DNA of 13,004 nt from Nitrosomonadaceae bacterium. GTDB taxonomy: Bacteria > Pseudomonadota > Gammaproteobacteria > Burkholderiales > Usitatibacteraceae. Both the position numbers and the translations under genes were made by a program. The stretch lies in assembly GCA_021300055.1 (NCBI GenBank), contig JAJTHU010000143.1, forward strand, positions 1 to 13,004. The letters are read 5' to 3'. The notes below the pieces were generated by a model. The model saw only the letters and a list, made by a program, of their open reading frames with translations. It made no database searches and had not been told where the DNA came from. This document shows, piece by piece, positions 1 to 8,831 of the stretch; within the stretch, counting starts at the first letter, position 1, and each line of letters starts with the position of its first letter.

Positions 1-2038
1 CACGCCGGACTCGCCGCACCTCGCCACCCGCAATGCGCTCACCCGTTAAGCAATCAATCCATGTCTCATTGCCTGCGCCGCGCGGGAAATAAACCTCGGT
101 CTCGCCGCCTCCATCGATGATTGGCGCAAATAGCAAGGCGTCGCCAAACAGGTACTGCAGTTCAAACGCATGCGCCGCGCGCTCTTGCGGGAACGCTAGC
201 GGCATCGCGCGCATCATCGGCAAGCCAGTGCGTGCGGCTTTTTCTGCGCAGCCAGCAATGTACGGGATCAATTGATAGCGAAACGCGAGCAGTTCCTTGG
301 CGATGCGTTCTGTTTCTTCGCCCAGCGTCCAAGGTTCGCGTAATCCGATACCGTGATAGCGAAAGTGCGAACAAAAGATGCCGTTCGCGGTCCAGCGCAA
401 ATACAACTCGGTGTCTGGCTGTTGCGCTCCGTAGAAGCCACCAACGTCGCTCGCGTAGTAGGGCACACCACTCATGCCATAGCCAAGTCCCGCGCGAATG
501 GAGGCCGCCATGCCTTCCCAGTCGGTCTGCGGATCACCGCCCCACTGCATTGGGTAACGCTGTGAGCCGATGAATCCATCGCGACCCCACACCATCGCCG
601 GACCGCGCTGATGCTGATCGTTATAGCGCTGCGTGGCTTCATACACGCACTTGTTATAGAGCAGCGGATAGACATTGTGCAAACGTCGCCCACCGTCGCC
701 ATTGTGCGCGTGCATGTCGTCTTCGACCTGCTCGCCGAAGTCGGTTTTGATGACGTCAACGCCATCGTCGAACAACTTGTTGTGACTCTCTGCCCAGAAC
801 TTGGCCGCGTCGGGATGCGTGAAGTCGAGCACACCGGACGGCGGCAACGGAGTGAGTACCGCGCCAAAGGGGTCGTCCGTTGGATCCTTGACCCAATCGA
901 ACACATACGCCTCGCCATCCGCGCGTTTGAGCAACCAGCCCTTCTTTGCGAGCTCATTGAATAGCGGGTTATGAATCGAGACGTAGGGGTACTCCCATGC
1001 GCACACTTTGAGATTGAACGAACGTAGCGTCGCCAGAATCTTTTTCGGATCATCAAAGCGCGACTTATCCCATTCGAACGCGAACCGCGTACGAACCTCC
1101 CACGCGGCGCGCCCATCGAGCGTAATGACGTCACACGGGACGCCGCGCTGTCGCAGCTCAGCTGCGGTATCGATCGCCTCTTGTGGTGTCTTGTAATAGG
1201 CCCGCGACAGCCACATGCCGTAACTCCAAAGCGGTGGCAGTGCGGCACGACCCGTCAGCGTGGTGTACTGGTTAAGGATTTCGGCTGGCGCACCCGCAAA
1301 CACAAAGAGATCCAGCGCGGCATCTTCTATGTCAGCAACATAACTCCGGTGCGACCACTGCGGATAGCCAACGCCGTGATAAACGACACCCGGCGTGTGC
1401 ACCATCAAACCCCACCCGTCCGGACTCCAACAAAACGGGATGTTTTTGTACGACAGCTCGGTGTTCACGCCAAGCGCATCTTCGATGCGACCACGAACGA
1501 GTTGCCCACGCTTATCAAGCCGACCAAACTTCTCACCAAAACCATAAACAGCAGTCGCCGATTGCAGCGCCAGCGCAACACACCAGTGACCCGCCTTTGC
1601 CGTTTCGGGATTGCCGCGGCCGAACGCAGGAATGCGTGCGCGCCCTCTAAAGTGCTGATCGGTAATCGACGACAGCACGACGCGGCCATCAATAGCAAGA
1701 CTAATTCTTAGTAGCGCTTGATCAATCACCAAGGTGGCGCGACCCATGTTGATGCGCCAGCCGCCTTCTGATTCGGATACCGTCAGCGTTGCCAGCGGGT
1801 CAGCCTGCGCGAGCAAACCGTAATCGGGCCGAGGACTGGATGGCTCAGCCGAATCGATCCGCAGACGAAACACATCGTCGAGGTGCGCATCGACACGCAA
1901 CGTGAGGCGCTCGCTCGCGGCTTCCTTGGTGTCTCGCAGGGTGAAGGTTGCTCGGTTCGCAGTTGCACCGACAAACTGCACATCGCCGAGAACAGCCACA
2001 TCGCGCGAGTTGAATGGATTGCTGATATCGCTATTCAT
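1..2038 (-). CDS. GH31 family glycosidase (alpha-xylosidase/alpha-glucosidase type), 3' end beyond the window
   Basis: The reading frame is open from the ATG at 2038 to the left edge, giving 679 residues; family members such as YicI have about 770, so roughly 90 C-terminal residues are missing. Family 31 retaining glycosidases remove alpha-linked sugars from non-reducing ends. Visible landmarks are the N-domain motif YGFGEK (165-170), the TIM-barrel entry near LPPLWSYGMWLS, the nucleophile motif KTDFGE with Asp433, and the acid/base in QWGGD with Asp502; these parallel Asp416 and Asp482 of YicI. A conserved His follows in SHFRYHG. No signal peptide is seen, so it is probably cytoplasmic and acts on imported oligosaccharide. 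It is the last visible gene after the ABC importer, separated by 87 nt containing a hairpin, and its ribosome site is weak. The substrate-pocket stretch around Asp308 (LDGRAAW) differs from YicI, so exact specificity is open. Family is certain, substrate inferred. Confidence 0.93.
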   Translation of the reverse strand, partial: MNSDISNPFNSRDVAVLGDVQFVGATANRATFTLRDTKEAASERLTLRVDAHLDDVFRLRIDSAEPSSPRPDYGLLAQADPLATLTVSESEGGWRINMGRATLVIDQALLRISLAIDGRVVLSSITDQHFRGRARIPAFGRGNPETAKAGHWCVALALQSATAVYGFGEKFGRLDKRGQLVRGRIEDALGVNTELSYKNIPFCWSPDGWGLMVHTPGVVYHGVGYPQWSHRSYVADIEDAALDLFVFAGAPAEILNQYTTLTGRAALPPLWSYGMWLSRAYYKTPQEAIDTAAELRQRGVPCDVITLDGRAAWEVRTRFAFEWDKSRFDDPKKILATLRSFNLKVCAWEYPYVSIHNPLFNELAKKGWLLKRADGEAYVFDWVKDPTDDPFGAVLTPLPPSGVLDFTHPDAAKFWAESHNKLFDDGVDVIKTDFGEQVEDDMHAHNGDGGRRLHNVYPLLYNKCVYEATQRYNDQHQRGPAMVWGRDGFIGSQRYPMQWGGDPQTDWEGMAASIRAGLGYGMSGVPYYASDVGGFYGAQQPDTELYLRWTANGIFCSHFRYHGIGLREPWTLGEETERIAKELLAFRYQLIPYIAGCAEKAARTGLPMMRAMPLAFPQERAAHAFELQYLFGDALLFAPIIDGGGETEVYFPRGAGNETWIDCLTGERIAGGEVRRVRR

Positions 2039-2061
2039 GAGAATTCAAAACTCTAGTATCC

Positions 2062-2098
2062 ACGGGCATTTCCAAGGAAAATGCCTGAAAATTCCCGT
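2062..2098 (-). other. Intergenic hairpin between permease and GH31 genes
   Basis: Two nested options are visible. GGCATTT (2065-2071) can pair with AAATGCC (2079-2085), and the outer ACGGG (2062-2066) can instead pair with CCCGT (2094-2098). It begins 28 nt after the permease stop and ends 24 nt before the GH31 start. On the minus strand only a short GTTTTG follows, so it is a poor intrinsic terminator. It more likely marks an mRNA-stability or processing element that lowers expression of the downstream enzyme relative to the importer. The structure is seen; the role is inference. Confidence 0.45.
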
Positions 2099-2125
2099 CA
2101 ATAAAGGACTTTACTTTTGCTTTGC

Positions 2126-2956
2126 TCAACCCTTAATGCCACCGGTTGTGAGTCCGCTAACAACGCGCTCCTGAAAGATCAAGATCACGATCACGACCGG
2201 AATCATCGCGATCACAAGCGCCGCCGAAATTGTTGGCCAAGGAAACGCAAACTCGCCTTGGTACATCTGAATGCCGACCGGCAGCGTACGAAACGACGCT
2301 GCTGAGTTAAATGAAAGCGACAGCAGGAACTCATCCCACGCATTCACAAACGACAGGATGCCCGCCGTGAAAACACCCGGTGCCGCCAACGGGACAACCA
2401 CTCGCCACAGCGCACCAAGTCTGGTGCAGCCGTCGATCATCGCGGCGTTCTCTAAGTCGCGCGGAATTTCCTGGAAGAAACTCACTAACACTAAGGTGCA
2501 GATTGGCAGGCTCAACACGGTGTACGGAAAAATCAGCGCCCAGTAGCTATTGAGCAAATTCAAGCTGCGCATGATCTCGAATAGCGGCACCATCAGTGTA
2601 ACCAGCGGAAACATCGACACCGCGATGATGCACGTGAGGATCAAATTGCGACGCGGCAGCTGCAGACGCGCAATGGCATACGCGGCTAACGAGCTGATGA
2701 ACAGCGTGACGACCATCGACCCGAAAGCAACGATCAGCGAATTCAGCAAGTACTGCGGAAGCGGCTGATCCTTAAACGCGGCCATGTAGTTCGCCATTGT
2801 CGGCGCATGCGGAAAATAGGTGATGGGCTTGGCAGTCAACTCAACTTCCGTCTTGAACGACGTCAGCAAAATCCAAAGCGCGGGGAAGAACCCATTAGCC
2901 AAAACGATCGCCGCAGCAAACCAGCGCAAACGCTTTGCCGTGAAGATGCTGTTCAT
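2126..2956 (-). CDS. Carbohydrate ABC transporter permease, MalG type (CUT1)
   Basis: Inner-membrane permease of 276 residues, the usual MalG/UgpE length. Hydrophobic segments are seen at about 12-31, 71-96, 105-128, 138-161, 185-205 and 242-261, fitting six spans. The EAA loop that docks on the ATPase is clear at 169-194 (ENAAMIDG, then a G and the closing PLAAPG), and the C-terminus ends in the short GGIKG tail typical of this subunit. The start codon overlaps the stop of the upstream MalF-type permease by 4 nt (ATGA), implying translational coupling and equal dosage for a heterodimeric channel. It should move an oligosaccharide or glycoside into the cytoplasm. The substrate cannot be read from this subunit. 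Confidence 0.95.
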   Translation of the reverse strand: MNSIFTAKRLRWFAAAIVLANGFFPALWILLTSFKTEVELTAKPITYFPHAPTMANYMAAFKDQPLPQYLLNSLIVAFGSMVVTLFISSLAAYAIARLQLPRRNLILTCIIAVSMFPLVTLMVPLFEIMRSLNLLNSYWALIFPYTVLSLPICTLVLVSFFQEIPRDLENAAMIDGCTRLGALWRVVVPLAAPGVFTAGILSFVNAWDEFLLSLSFNSAASFRTLPVGIQMYQGEFAFPWPTISAALVIAMIPVVIVILIFQERVVSGLTTGGIKG

Positions 2957-3870
2957 TTGTCACCTCGCACGTAGCGCAAGTAGATCCACGTGGTTGCTAT
3001 CGACAAGATGAACATGCAAACCGCGAGCGCAGAGCTATAGCCGAGGTCGAGGTAATCCACCGCATTCATGTGGATGTACATCGCCAGCGTTTGCGTCTCC
3101 TCGCCGGGGCCGGGCATGCTGTACGGAATATCAAAAGACTGAATCGCGGTTAGCGTGCGGAAGATCAGCGCGACCAACATCGATGGCACCAGCAACGGAA
3201 GCGTGATCTGGGTGAATTGCGTCCACTTGCTCGCCCCGTCAACCTCGGCCGCTTCGTAAAGCGACGCAGGGATAGTCTGCAACCCAGCAAGCAGGATGAG
3301 CGCCATGAACGATGAGGTCTTCCAGATGGTCGCGATACAAATTGCCATCATGGTGAGCGTCGGGGAGTTGAACCAGATGCGCGGCTCAAAGCCCATGCGC
3401 ACCAGCAAGTCGTTGACGATTCCATACTCGCTATGAAAGAACCACGCAAAAATAAGGCCGACAAACGCCAGCGGCATCGCCCAAGGCAGCAGTAGCGCGA
3501 GGCGAATCGGTCCGCGCGACTTAAACGGCATATTGGCAAGCATTGCCAACGCAAGGCCGGCAATCAGCGAGCCTGGCACCGTGACCAATACGATGATCAT
3601 GGTGTTGCGCACCGCGCGCCAGAATTGCGCATCTTGCATCAGCAGTGCGAAGTTCTCCAAGCCCACAAACCGGCCGGACTGGCCAGCCAGCAACCGCACG
3701 TCGTGAAAGCTATTCCAGATGAGCGTCGCTACGGGATAGGCAACGATCGCGGTCATAAACACGATCGCGGGTGTGAGCAACATCCACGCTAGGACCTTCT
3801 CGGACGGGTCAGAGACGCGGTCCAACCATGAGCGGCGTGGCGCTTCCATGTAGCGCGGGGCAGCATTCAT
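2953..3870 (-). CDS. Carbohydrate ABC transporter permease, MalF/UgpA type (CUT1)
   Basis: 305-residue inner-membrane permease, partner of the MalG-type protein that follows. A cytoplasmic N-terminal segment of about 27 residues precedes spans at about 28-53, 88-113, 122-146, 171-197, 228-247 and 278-299. The EAA loop is at 204-229 (LYEAAEVDGA, closing ITLPLLVP). It lacks the large periplasmic P2 domain of E. coli MalF, as is usual for the UgpA/LacF-like branch. It starts inside the stop of the binding-protein gene and ends inside the start of the next permease, both ATGA overlaps. Family assignment is firm; substrate is unknown and is inferred from neighbours to be a glycoside. Confidence 0.95.
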   Translation of the reverse strand: MNAAPRYMEAPRRSWLDRVSDPSEKVLAWMLLTPAIVFMTAIVAYPVATLIWNSFHDVRLLAGQSGRFVGLENFALLMQDAQFWRAVRNTMIIVLVTVPGSLIAGLALAMLANMPFKSRGPIRLALLLPWAMPLAFVGLIFAWFFHSEYGIVNDLLVRMGFEPRIWFNSPTLTMMAICIATIWKTSSFMALILLAGLQTIPASLYEAAEVDGASKWTQFTQITLPLLVPSMLVALIFRTLTAIQSFDIPYSMPGPGEETQTLAMYIHMNAVDYLDLGYSSALAVCMFILSIATTWIYLRYVRGDK

Positions 3871-5126
3871 CGCAGCGCCCTCTTGATGCGGTGCTCGATT
3901 TCGTCCAGCGCTTCACGCGGTGTGCGCACGCCGGCCATTACGGTGTTGAAATTGATGCGTAGCGCATCCGAGATGGGGCGATACATGGGGGTGACGGGTC
4001 GCGCGTATGCAGTCTCAATGACGGGCAGCGCATCCGCAAACCACGGCACGGCTTTGAGAACGTCAGGGTCAGCATAAACCTCCGCCATGGCGGGATGCTG
4101 CGAGGCGCGGATGGCCAACTGCTCGGCAACGGCCGGGCTCGTGAGATAGCGCACCAGCTTTGCCGCTTCCGCTTTGTTGCGTGAAAACGCCGACACGGCC
4201 CAACTCCAGCCGCCACTACAAGTGACAGACTTTCCACCCGGCATCGCGGGTAAGCGCACGACGCCGACCTTACCGGCAACACGCGTATCGGCACCGGTTT
4301 GAAAGTGGTTCCAAGCGTATCCCCAATTGATCGCAAACAACACTCGACCCGCTTGAAACTCTTTTCGTGTGTCGTCGGTGCCTACCTCGGCGATATTGCG
4401 CTTGGCAATGCCTTGGTCAACCATGGCCCGCCACATATTCAAACTTGCTTCGGCTTTGGTACGATCAAACGACATCTTGCCATCGCGGACAATCTCGCCG
4501 CCTAAGCTCCAGTAGGGAAGCAAGAACGTGCACACCGCTCCCTCAACGGCTTTTCCCTGAAAGCTTAGCCCCTGCAGATTAGGGTCGCGCTCGGCATCCA
4601 AGATCTTGCGCGCAATTCGAGCAAGTTCTGGCCACGTAGTTGGTACGGGCTCACCGTACTTTTCGAGAAGATCTTTGCGGTAGTAAAGAAACATCGCATC
4701 AGCAAAACCCGGGAGTGCAATCGTTTTGCCATTCACCGTGTTGGCGGTCCGATATCCTTCCAGATAGCGTGCGCGGATCGCATCACGCTCGTCGCCGAGG
4801 TAAGCATCGAGCGGCTCGGCCCAACCTGCGGCTGCAAATTGCGCGGGACGAATGATGTCGATGAGAAAAGCATCGATGGACTCGTCGCGCGCGGTCAGCA
4901 CCGTGCTCAAGTAGCGTTGGTGCAGTTCCGATGTTGCCCCACCGACTTCCACTGTCACCTTAACGCCCGGGTTCGCCGCCATGTAGTCCTTGAGCAAGCT
5001 GCGGACCACGTCAGGCCGGTGCTGTCCGCCCATAAAGGCACGCAGCTCGACTTGCTGTGCGCTAACTGGTCGCGCAGTGGCGAGCGCAAGCAGCAAAACC
5101 GCTAAGCCAAAGGCTGGCATTCTCAT
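3867..5126 (-). CDS. Extracellular solute-binding protein, family 1 (sugar ABC importer)
   Basis: 419-residue periplasmic binding protein. The N-terminus has a short basic start, a hydrophobic core (AVLLLALA) and a signal-peptidase I site after VSA, with predicted cleavage between residues 23 and 24; there is no lipobox cysteine, so the mature protein should be soluble in the periplasm. The body has family-1 features: KVTVEV near residue 56, an ALPGFADAMFLYYRKDLLEKYG block near 134-155, TTWPEL, and the late SGGWSWAVSAFSRNKAEAAKLVRYL segment. Aromatic residues are frequent, as expected for sugar stacking. It sits between the ATPase and the permeases with ATGA overlaps on both sides. It delivers the sugar to the two permeases. 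It is the most useful subunit for substrate prediction by homology, which was not possible here. Confidence 0.95.
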   Translation of the reverse strand: MRMPAFGLAVLLLALATARPVSAQQVELRAFMGGQHRPDVVRSLLKDYMAANPGVKVTVEVGGATSELHQRYLSTVLTARDESIDAFLIDIIRPAQFAAAGWAEPLDAYLGDERDAIRARYLEGYRTANTVNGKTIALPGFADAMFLYYRKDLLEKYGEPVPTTWPELARIARKILDAERDPNLQGLSFQGKAVEGAVCTFLLPYWSLGGEIVRDGKMSFDRTKAEASLNMWRAMVDQGIAKRNIAEVGTDDTRKEFQAGRVLFAINWGYAWNHFQTGADTRVAGKVGVVRLPAMPGGKSVTCSGGWSWAVSAFSRNKAEAAKLVRYLTSPAVAEQLAIRASQHPAMAEVYADPDVLKAVPWFADALPVIETAYARPVTPMYRPISDALRINFNTVMAGVRTPREALDEIEHRIKRALR

Positions 5127-6214
5127 AGCGTAGGCCGCAAGACCATGCTGGTTTCAGGATCAAACGCGTGGGCTTTGCTCATGTCGAGCCACAAAGTCAT
5201 CGCCTCTCCCGGCACAACACGTGTCTCTGGTCCAAGACGAGCGACCACATCGCCGCCCGGCGTGGCAGACGTCACGAGCGTCTCAGCGCCGAGCGGTTCG
5301 GCGACAACGACTTGCGCCGGCAGTGCCGCATCAGCAGCGTCGCGTTTCTCTGCGCGCACGTCCTCAGGACGAATGCCAAAGATGACATTTCTACCTTCTA
5401 ACTTCGTGAAGAATTCTGCTTGAGTGGCCACGACGCTCAAACGCGCTTCACCGATCGCGAAGCTACGTGCCACCACCTGCGCGTCCAAGAAATTCATCGG
5501 CGGTGAACCGGTGAATCCCGCCACAAACTTTGAAACCGGGCTATTGTAGATTTCATCCGGCGTACCGACTTGCATGATGTTGCCGCCCGACAGCACCACA
5601 ATGCGCTGCGCGAGCGTCATCGCTTCGACTTGGTCATGCGTGACGTAGATAGTCGTCGCGCCGATACGTTGATGCAGCTTCTTGATTTCGGTGCGCATCT
5701 CACTACGCAACAACGCGTCGAGATTAGAGAGCGGCTCATCGAACAGGAAGGCTTTGGGCTGGCGGACGATGGCGCGCCCCATCGCCACGCGCTGACGCTG
5801 TCCACCAGACAGAGCGCGTGGTTTTCGATCGAGTAAGTGCTCGATTCGGAGAATGGCAGCAGCTTCGTTGACGCGCTTGGTAACCTCGTCCTCTGAAAAC
5901 TTTCGCAGCCGCAGGCCAAACGCGAGGTTTTCGAACACGTTCTTGTGCGGGTAGAGCGCGTAGTCTTGGAACACCATCGCAATATCACGCTCTCGCGGTG
6001 CTAAGTCGTTGACCACACGGCCATCGATCGAAATCGTGCCACCGCTGATCGACTCCAGACCAGCAATCATGCGCAGCAGCGTCGATTTGCCACACCCAGA
6101 GGGGCCAACAAAAACAACAAACTCGCCCTGCCTGATGTCAAGGTCAACGCCGTGGACAACCTTGACGCCGTTGTCGTAGACCTTGACGACTTTCTGTAGT
6201 GATACGCCCGACAC
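5123..6214 (-). CDS. Sugar ABC transporter ATP-binding protein (MalK/UgpC/MsmK type), GTG start
   Basis: ATPase that powers the CUT1 importer. From the GTG at 6214 the protein is 363 residues, the normal family length: Walker A GPSGCGKST at 37-45, Q-loop Q83, signature LSGGQ at 135-139, Walker B FLFDEP at 156-161, D-loop SNLDA, switch His193, then a C-terminal TOBE/regulatory domain (FGIRPEDV near 279-286). An upstream ATG at 6337 is in frame, but its extra 41 residues lie entirely within the aldolase gene and have no family character, so I reject it. The GTG lies 2 nt after the aldolase stop (TAA, TC, GTG), so translation is probably re-initiated from the aldolase; no good ribosome site is seen. 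The gene ends in an ATGA overlap with the binding-protein gene. Having the ATPase first in the transporter block is less usual than last. Confidence 0.95.
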   Translation of the reverse strand: MSGVSLQKVVKVYDNGVKVVHGVDLDIRQGEFVVFVGPSGCGKSTLLRMIAGLESISGGTISIDGRVVNDLAPRERDIAMVFQDYALYPHKNVFENLAFGLRLRKFSEDEVTKRVNEAAAILRIEHLLDRKPRALSGGQRQRVAMGRAIVRQPKAFLFDEPLSNLDALLRSEMRTEIKKLHQRIGATTIYVTHDQVEAMTLAQRIVVLSGGNIMQVGTPDEIYNSPVSKFVAGFTGSPPMNFLDAQVVARSFAIGEARLSVVATQAEFFTKLEGRNVIFGIRPEDVRAEKRDAADAALPAQVVVAEPLGAETLVTSATPGGDVVARLGPETRVVPGEAMTLWLDMSKAHAFDPETSMVLRPTL

Positions 6215-6216
6215 GA

Positions 6217-7026
6217 TTAGTACACCGACAAAGAAACGGCTTTGGCGAGCGAAGGCCGCAGCGCCGAAATGAACGCATTGGCCTGACGCATCATCATGCC
6301 CATGTCTGATGCGATCGCAACGTAGGTGTAGCCCCACTCGATGAACTGCCCAACCATCTCCGGCGTTGGCCCGACGATGCCAATTGGCCTACCGATGGCT
6401 TTGGCGCGTGCCGCTGCATCCTTGAGTGCCGCCTGCACCTTGGCATCGGCGACGTTACCGATGACACCCAGCGACGCCGACAAATCGCCCGGCCCCATGA
6501 ACAGCGCATCCACACCGTCCACCGATGCAATTTCTTCCAATTTTTCGAGCGCTTCTGGTGTTTCGATCTGGATCATGCGGAACACACCCTCGTTCGCACG
6601 TTTTCCATAATCTGGCGCAGTGGCGTAGCGGCTACCGCGATGCATCGCGGCAAAGCCACGCGTGCCGCTGCGATCCGTCGCGGTGGGATAGCGTGTTGCG
6701 GCAACGGCCTGGCGCGCCTCATCGGCGCTTTGCACGAAGGGAAACATCAATGTTTGTGCGCCAATGTCGAGCGCGCGTTTCACCAGCACCTGATCGTTCC
6801 AAGCGAGGCGCACGACAGGTGTCGCGCGAGTTCCTGCGATGGCTTGCAAGATTTGGTGAGCATCTTTGTAATCGATTGGCACGTGTTCCATGTCTACGAC
6901 CACCCAATCGAAGCCCGCGCACCCCATTGCCTCTGCGGTCGACGCAGAACCGGACATCAGCCACGTGCCTAGTGGTACCGCATGCTGCTTTAGAAGTTCA
7001 CGAAAAGGATTGGTAAATGGGTCCAT
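6217..7026 (-). CDS. HpcH/HpaI family class II aldolase (2-keto-3-deoxy acid aldolase)
   Basis: 269-residue metal-dependent aldolase that cleaves 2-keto-3-deoxy (or 4-hydroxy-2-oxo) acids to pyruvate and an aldehyde. The catalytic His is His48 in VDMEH, substrate Arg is Arg73 in VVRLAW, and the metal ligands are Glu155 (QIETPEAL) and Asp181 (GPGDLSASLG), matching His45, Arg70, Glu149 and Asp175 of E. coli HpaI. It starts 42 nt after the dehydratase stop, behind a purine-rich AGAAAGAAAA. Placed between a sugar-acid dehydratase and a sugar importer, it most likely cleaves the dehydratase product, as YfaU does for 2-keto-3-deoxy-L-rhamnonate or as in the Dahms pathway for 2-keto-3-deoxy-pentonates. 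An aromatic-degradation role (HpaI, HpcH) is less likely in this context. Family firm, substrate inferred. Confidence 0.93.
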   Translation of the reverse strand: MDPFTNPFRELLKQHAVPLGTWLMSGSASTAEAMGCAGFDWVVVDMEHVPIDYKDAHQILQAIAGTRATPVVRLAWNDQVLVKRALDIGAQTLMFPFVQSADEARQAVAATRYPTATDRSGTRGFAAMHRGSRYATAPDYGKRANEGVFRMIQIETPEALEKLEEIASVDGVDALFMGPGDLSASLGVIGNVADAKVQAALKDAAARAKAIGRPIGIVGPTPEMVGQFIEWGYTYVAIASDMGMMMRQANAFISALRPSLAKAVSLSVY

Positions 7027-7068
7027 GTTTTCTTTCTATCGCGCTGCGCTCAATCAAGCGTTGGAGAA

Positions 7069-8805
7069 TCAATAGATCGGCGGCTCGGGGGTTTTCGCCG
7101 TCCCCATCAGAAAGTCGAAATCGCAGCCCTTATCGGCTTGTGTAACGTGATCGACATACAACCGCGTGAAGCCACGCTCCGTAAATCTGGCTGGTGCTTG
7201 CCACTGCTTGCGACGCTCAGCGAGCTCAGCATCAGACACCTCGACGTTGAGCTGACGCGCCTCGACGTCGAGGGATATCCAGTCGCCGGTCTTGACCAGC
7301 GCTAGCGGCCCTCCAATCGCGGACTCCGGCGCTACGTGAACAATGCAGCTCCCGTAGTGGGTGCCGCTCATACGAGCGTCGGAGATGCGCACCATGTCGC
7401 GCACGCCCTCTCTGAGCAACTTCTTGGGAATGGGCAGGTTCCCCCACTCTGGCATCCCGGGTGCACCGACCGGGCCTGCGTTTCGCAAAATCATGACCGT
7501 GCTTTCCTCAACATCAGCAGAGAGATCGTTGACCTTCGCGAGCATTTCTTCGTTGGAATCGAACACCAACGCGCATCCACGATGCTTCATAAATTTCGGA
7601 CTTGCGGCGGACGGCTTCATGATGGCGCCGTCTGGACACAAGTTGCCGCGCAAAACGGCTAGCGCCCGCCCGGTTGAGACGGGTCTAGTGACCGGGCGGA
7701 TGACTTCTGGATCGAGGTTCTGTGCGCCTTCAATGTTTTCGCCCAGCGTGTGGCCCGTGACCGTACCCGCGGCGAGATTCAAATGTGCGCGGATTTCTTG
7801 CATCAGCGCAGGCAGTCCCCCGGCGTAGAAAAAGTCCTCCATCAGGCGGTCGCCTGAGGGAAACAAATTGGCGATCACCGGTACGCGTGATGCAACGGCT
7901 TCCATGTCCGACAGCTGCAGCGAAACCCCTCCGCGTCCAGCAACGGCAATGGTGTGGATTGCAGCATTGGTCGATCCGCCGAGGGCCATGTACACCGCGA
8001 GAGCGTTATCGACGGATGCACGCGAAAAGAATGTTGAAGGTTTGAGGTCTTCCCAGACCATGTCAACAATGCGGCGACCGCAAGCAGACGCCATGCGCTC
8101 GTGGTTCGCATCCATCGCGGGGATCGATGTTGCACCAGGCAAGCAAAATCCCATCGCCTCGGCCATTGCGGTCATCGTACTTGCCGTCCCCATGGTGTTG
8201 CAGGTGCCGGGCGCACGCGTCATCTTTGATTCTAGGTGAATCCATTCGCGCTGCTGGATGTTGCCCGCCATGTACTCATCATAGAACTTCTTGGTGTGCG
8301 TACCCGCACCAACCGTGTTGCCTCGGTAGCGATCATTCAACATCGGGCCGGCGGGGCAGTAAATCGCTGGAATGTCCATACTCAGCGCGCCCATCAACAA
8401 TCCTGGCGTGGTCTTGTCACAACCGCCGAGCAACACCGCGCCGTCAATTGGGTGTGAGCGCAAGAGTTCCTCGCATTCCATAGCGAGAAAATTGCGATAG
8501 AGCATGGTGGTCGGCTTCACCATCACTTCGCCGAGTGAGAGCGCCGGGAGTTCAAACGGAAAACCTCCCGCTTGCAGAATGCCGCGGCGCACAGCCTCCG
8601 CGCGTTCACGCAGATGCGCGTGGCATGGCGACAAATCACTCCAAGTGTTAATGATGGCAATTACCGGGCGGCCGAGAAACTCCTCGCGCGCAAGACCCCG
8701 CTGCTGCAAGCGTTGTCGATGCGCGAACGAGCGCATGTTGTCCGGCGCGAGCCAGCGCTGGCTCCGTAGGGATTCGAGCGTGCGGCGGGGTTTACTACTA
8801 TTCAC
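7069..8805 (-). CDS. IlvD/Edd family sugar-acid dehydratase (L-arabinonate/D-xylonate dehydratase type)
   Basis: 578-residue Fe-S dehydratase converting an aldonic acid to its 2-keto-3-deoxy derivative. Cluster ligands are Cys61 (SPCHAH), Cys129 (GGCDKTTP) and Cys202 (GTCNTMGTAS). Lys131 is the usual carbamylated metal ligand, and Ser480 in ARMSGTHYG is the alkoxide base. Spacing is the same as in Rhizobium leguminosarum L-arabinonate dehydratase (Cys59, Cys127, Cys200, Lys129, Ser480; 579 residues), which favours a pentonate dehydratase over dihydroxyacid dehydratase (IlvD) or 6-phosphogluconate dehydratase (Edd). The start is a GTG with an in-frame TGA just 15 nt upstream and no clear ribosome site; the next in-frame ATG (residue 24) would remove conserved N-terminal sequence. 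It is the first enzyme after the receptor, 35 nt beyond a strong hairpin, and directly precedes the aldolase. L-arabinonate, D-xylonate or D-fuconate are all possible substrates. Confidence 0.94.
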   Translation of the reverse strand: MNSSKPRRTLESLRSQRWLAPDNMRSFAHRQRLQQRGLAREEFLGRPVIAIINTWSDLSPCHAHLRERAEAVRRGILQAGGFPFELPALSLGEVMVKPTTMLYRNFLAMECEELLRSHPIDGAVLLGGCDKTTPGLLMGALSMDIPAIYCPAGPMLNDRYRGNTVGAGTHTKKFYDEYMAGNIQQREWIHLESKMTRAPGTCNTMGTASTMTAMAEAMGFCLPGATSIPAMDANHERMASACGRRIVDMVWEDLKPSTFFSRASVDNALAVYMALGGSTNAAIHTIAVAGRGGVSLQLSDMEAVASRVPVIANLFPSGDRLMEDFFYAGGLPALMQEIRAHLNLAAGTVTGHTLGENIEGAQNLDPEVIRPVTRPVSTGRALAVLRGNLCPDGAIMKPSAASPKFMKHRGCALVFDSNEEMLAKVNDLSADVEESTVMILRNAGPVGAPGMPEWGNLPIPKKLLREGVRDMVRISDARMSGTHYGSCIVHVAPESAIGGPLALVKTGDWISLDVEARQLNVEVSDAELAERRKQWQAPARFTERGFTRLYVDHVTQADKGCDFDFLMGTAKTPEPPIY

Positions 8806-8831
8806 GTTGGGCGAGTAATTTCAGGACGTGG

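Noticed and set aside
472..1248. 258-residue minus-strand frame and several plus-strand frames between 121 and 2000
   Set aside because: They are arginine/serine-rich shadow frames of the GH31 gene, whose real frame has all family motifs and is open to the window edge.
6215..6337. 41-residue N-terminal extension of the ABC ATPase
   Set aside because: It lies wholly within the aldolase gene in another frame and shows no family similarity; the GTG at 6214 gives normal length.
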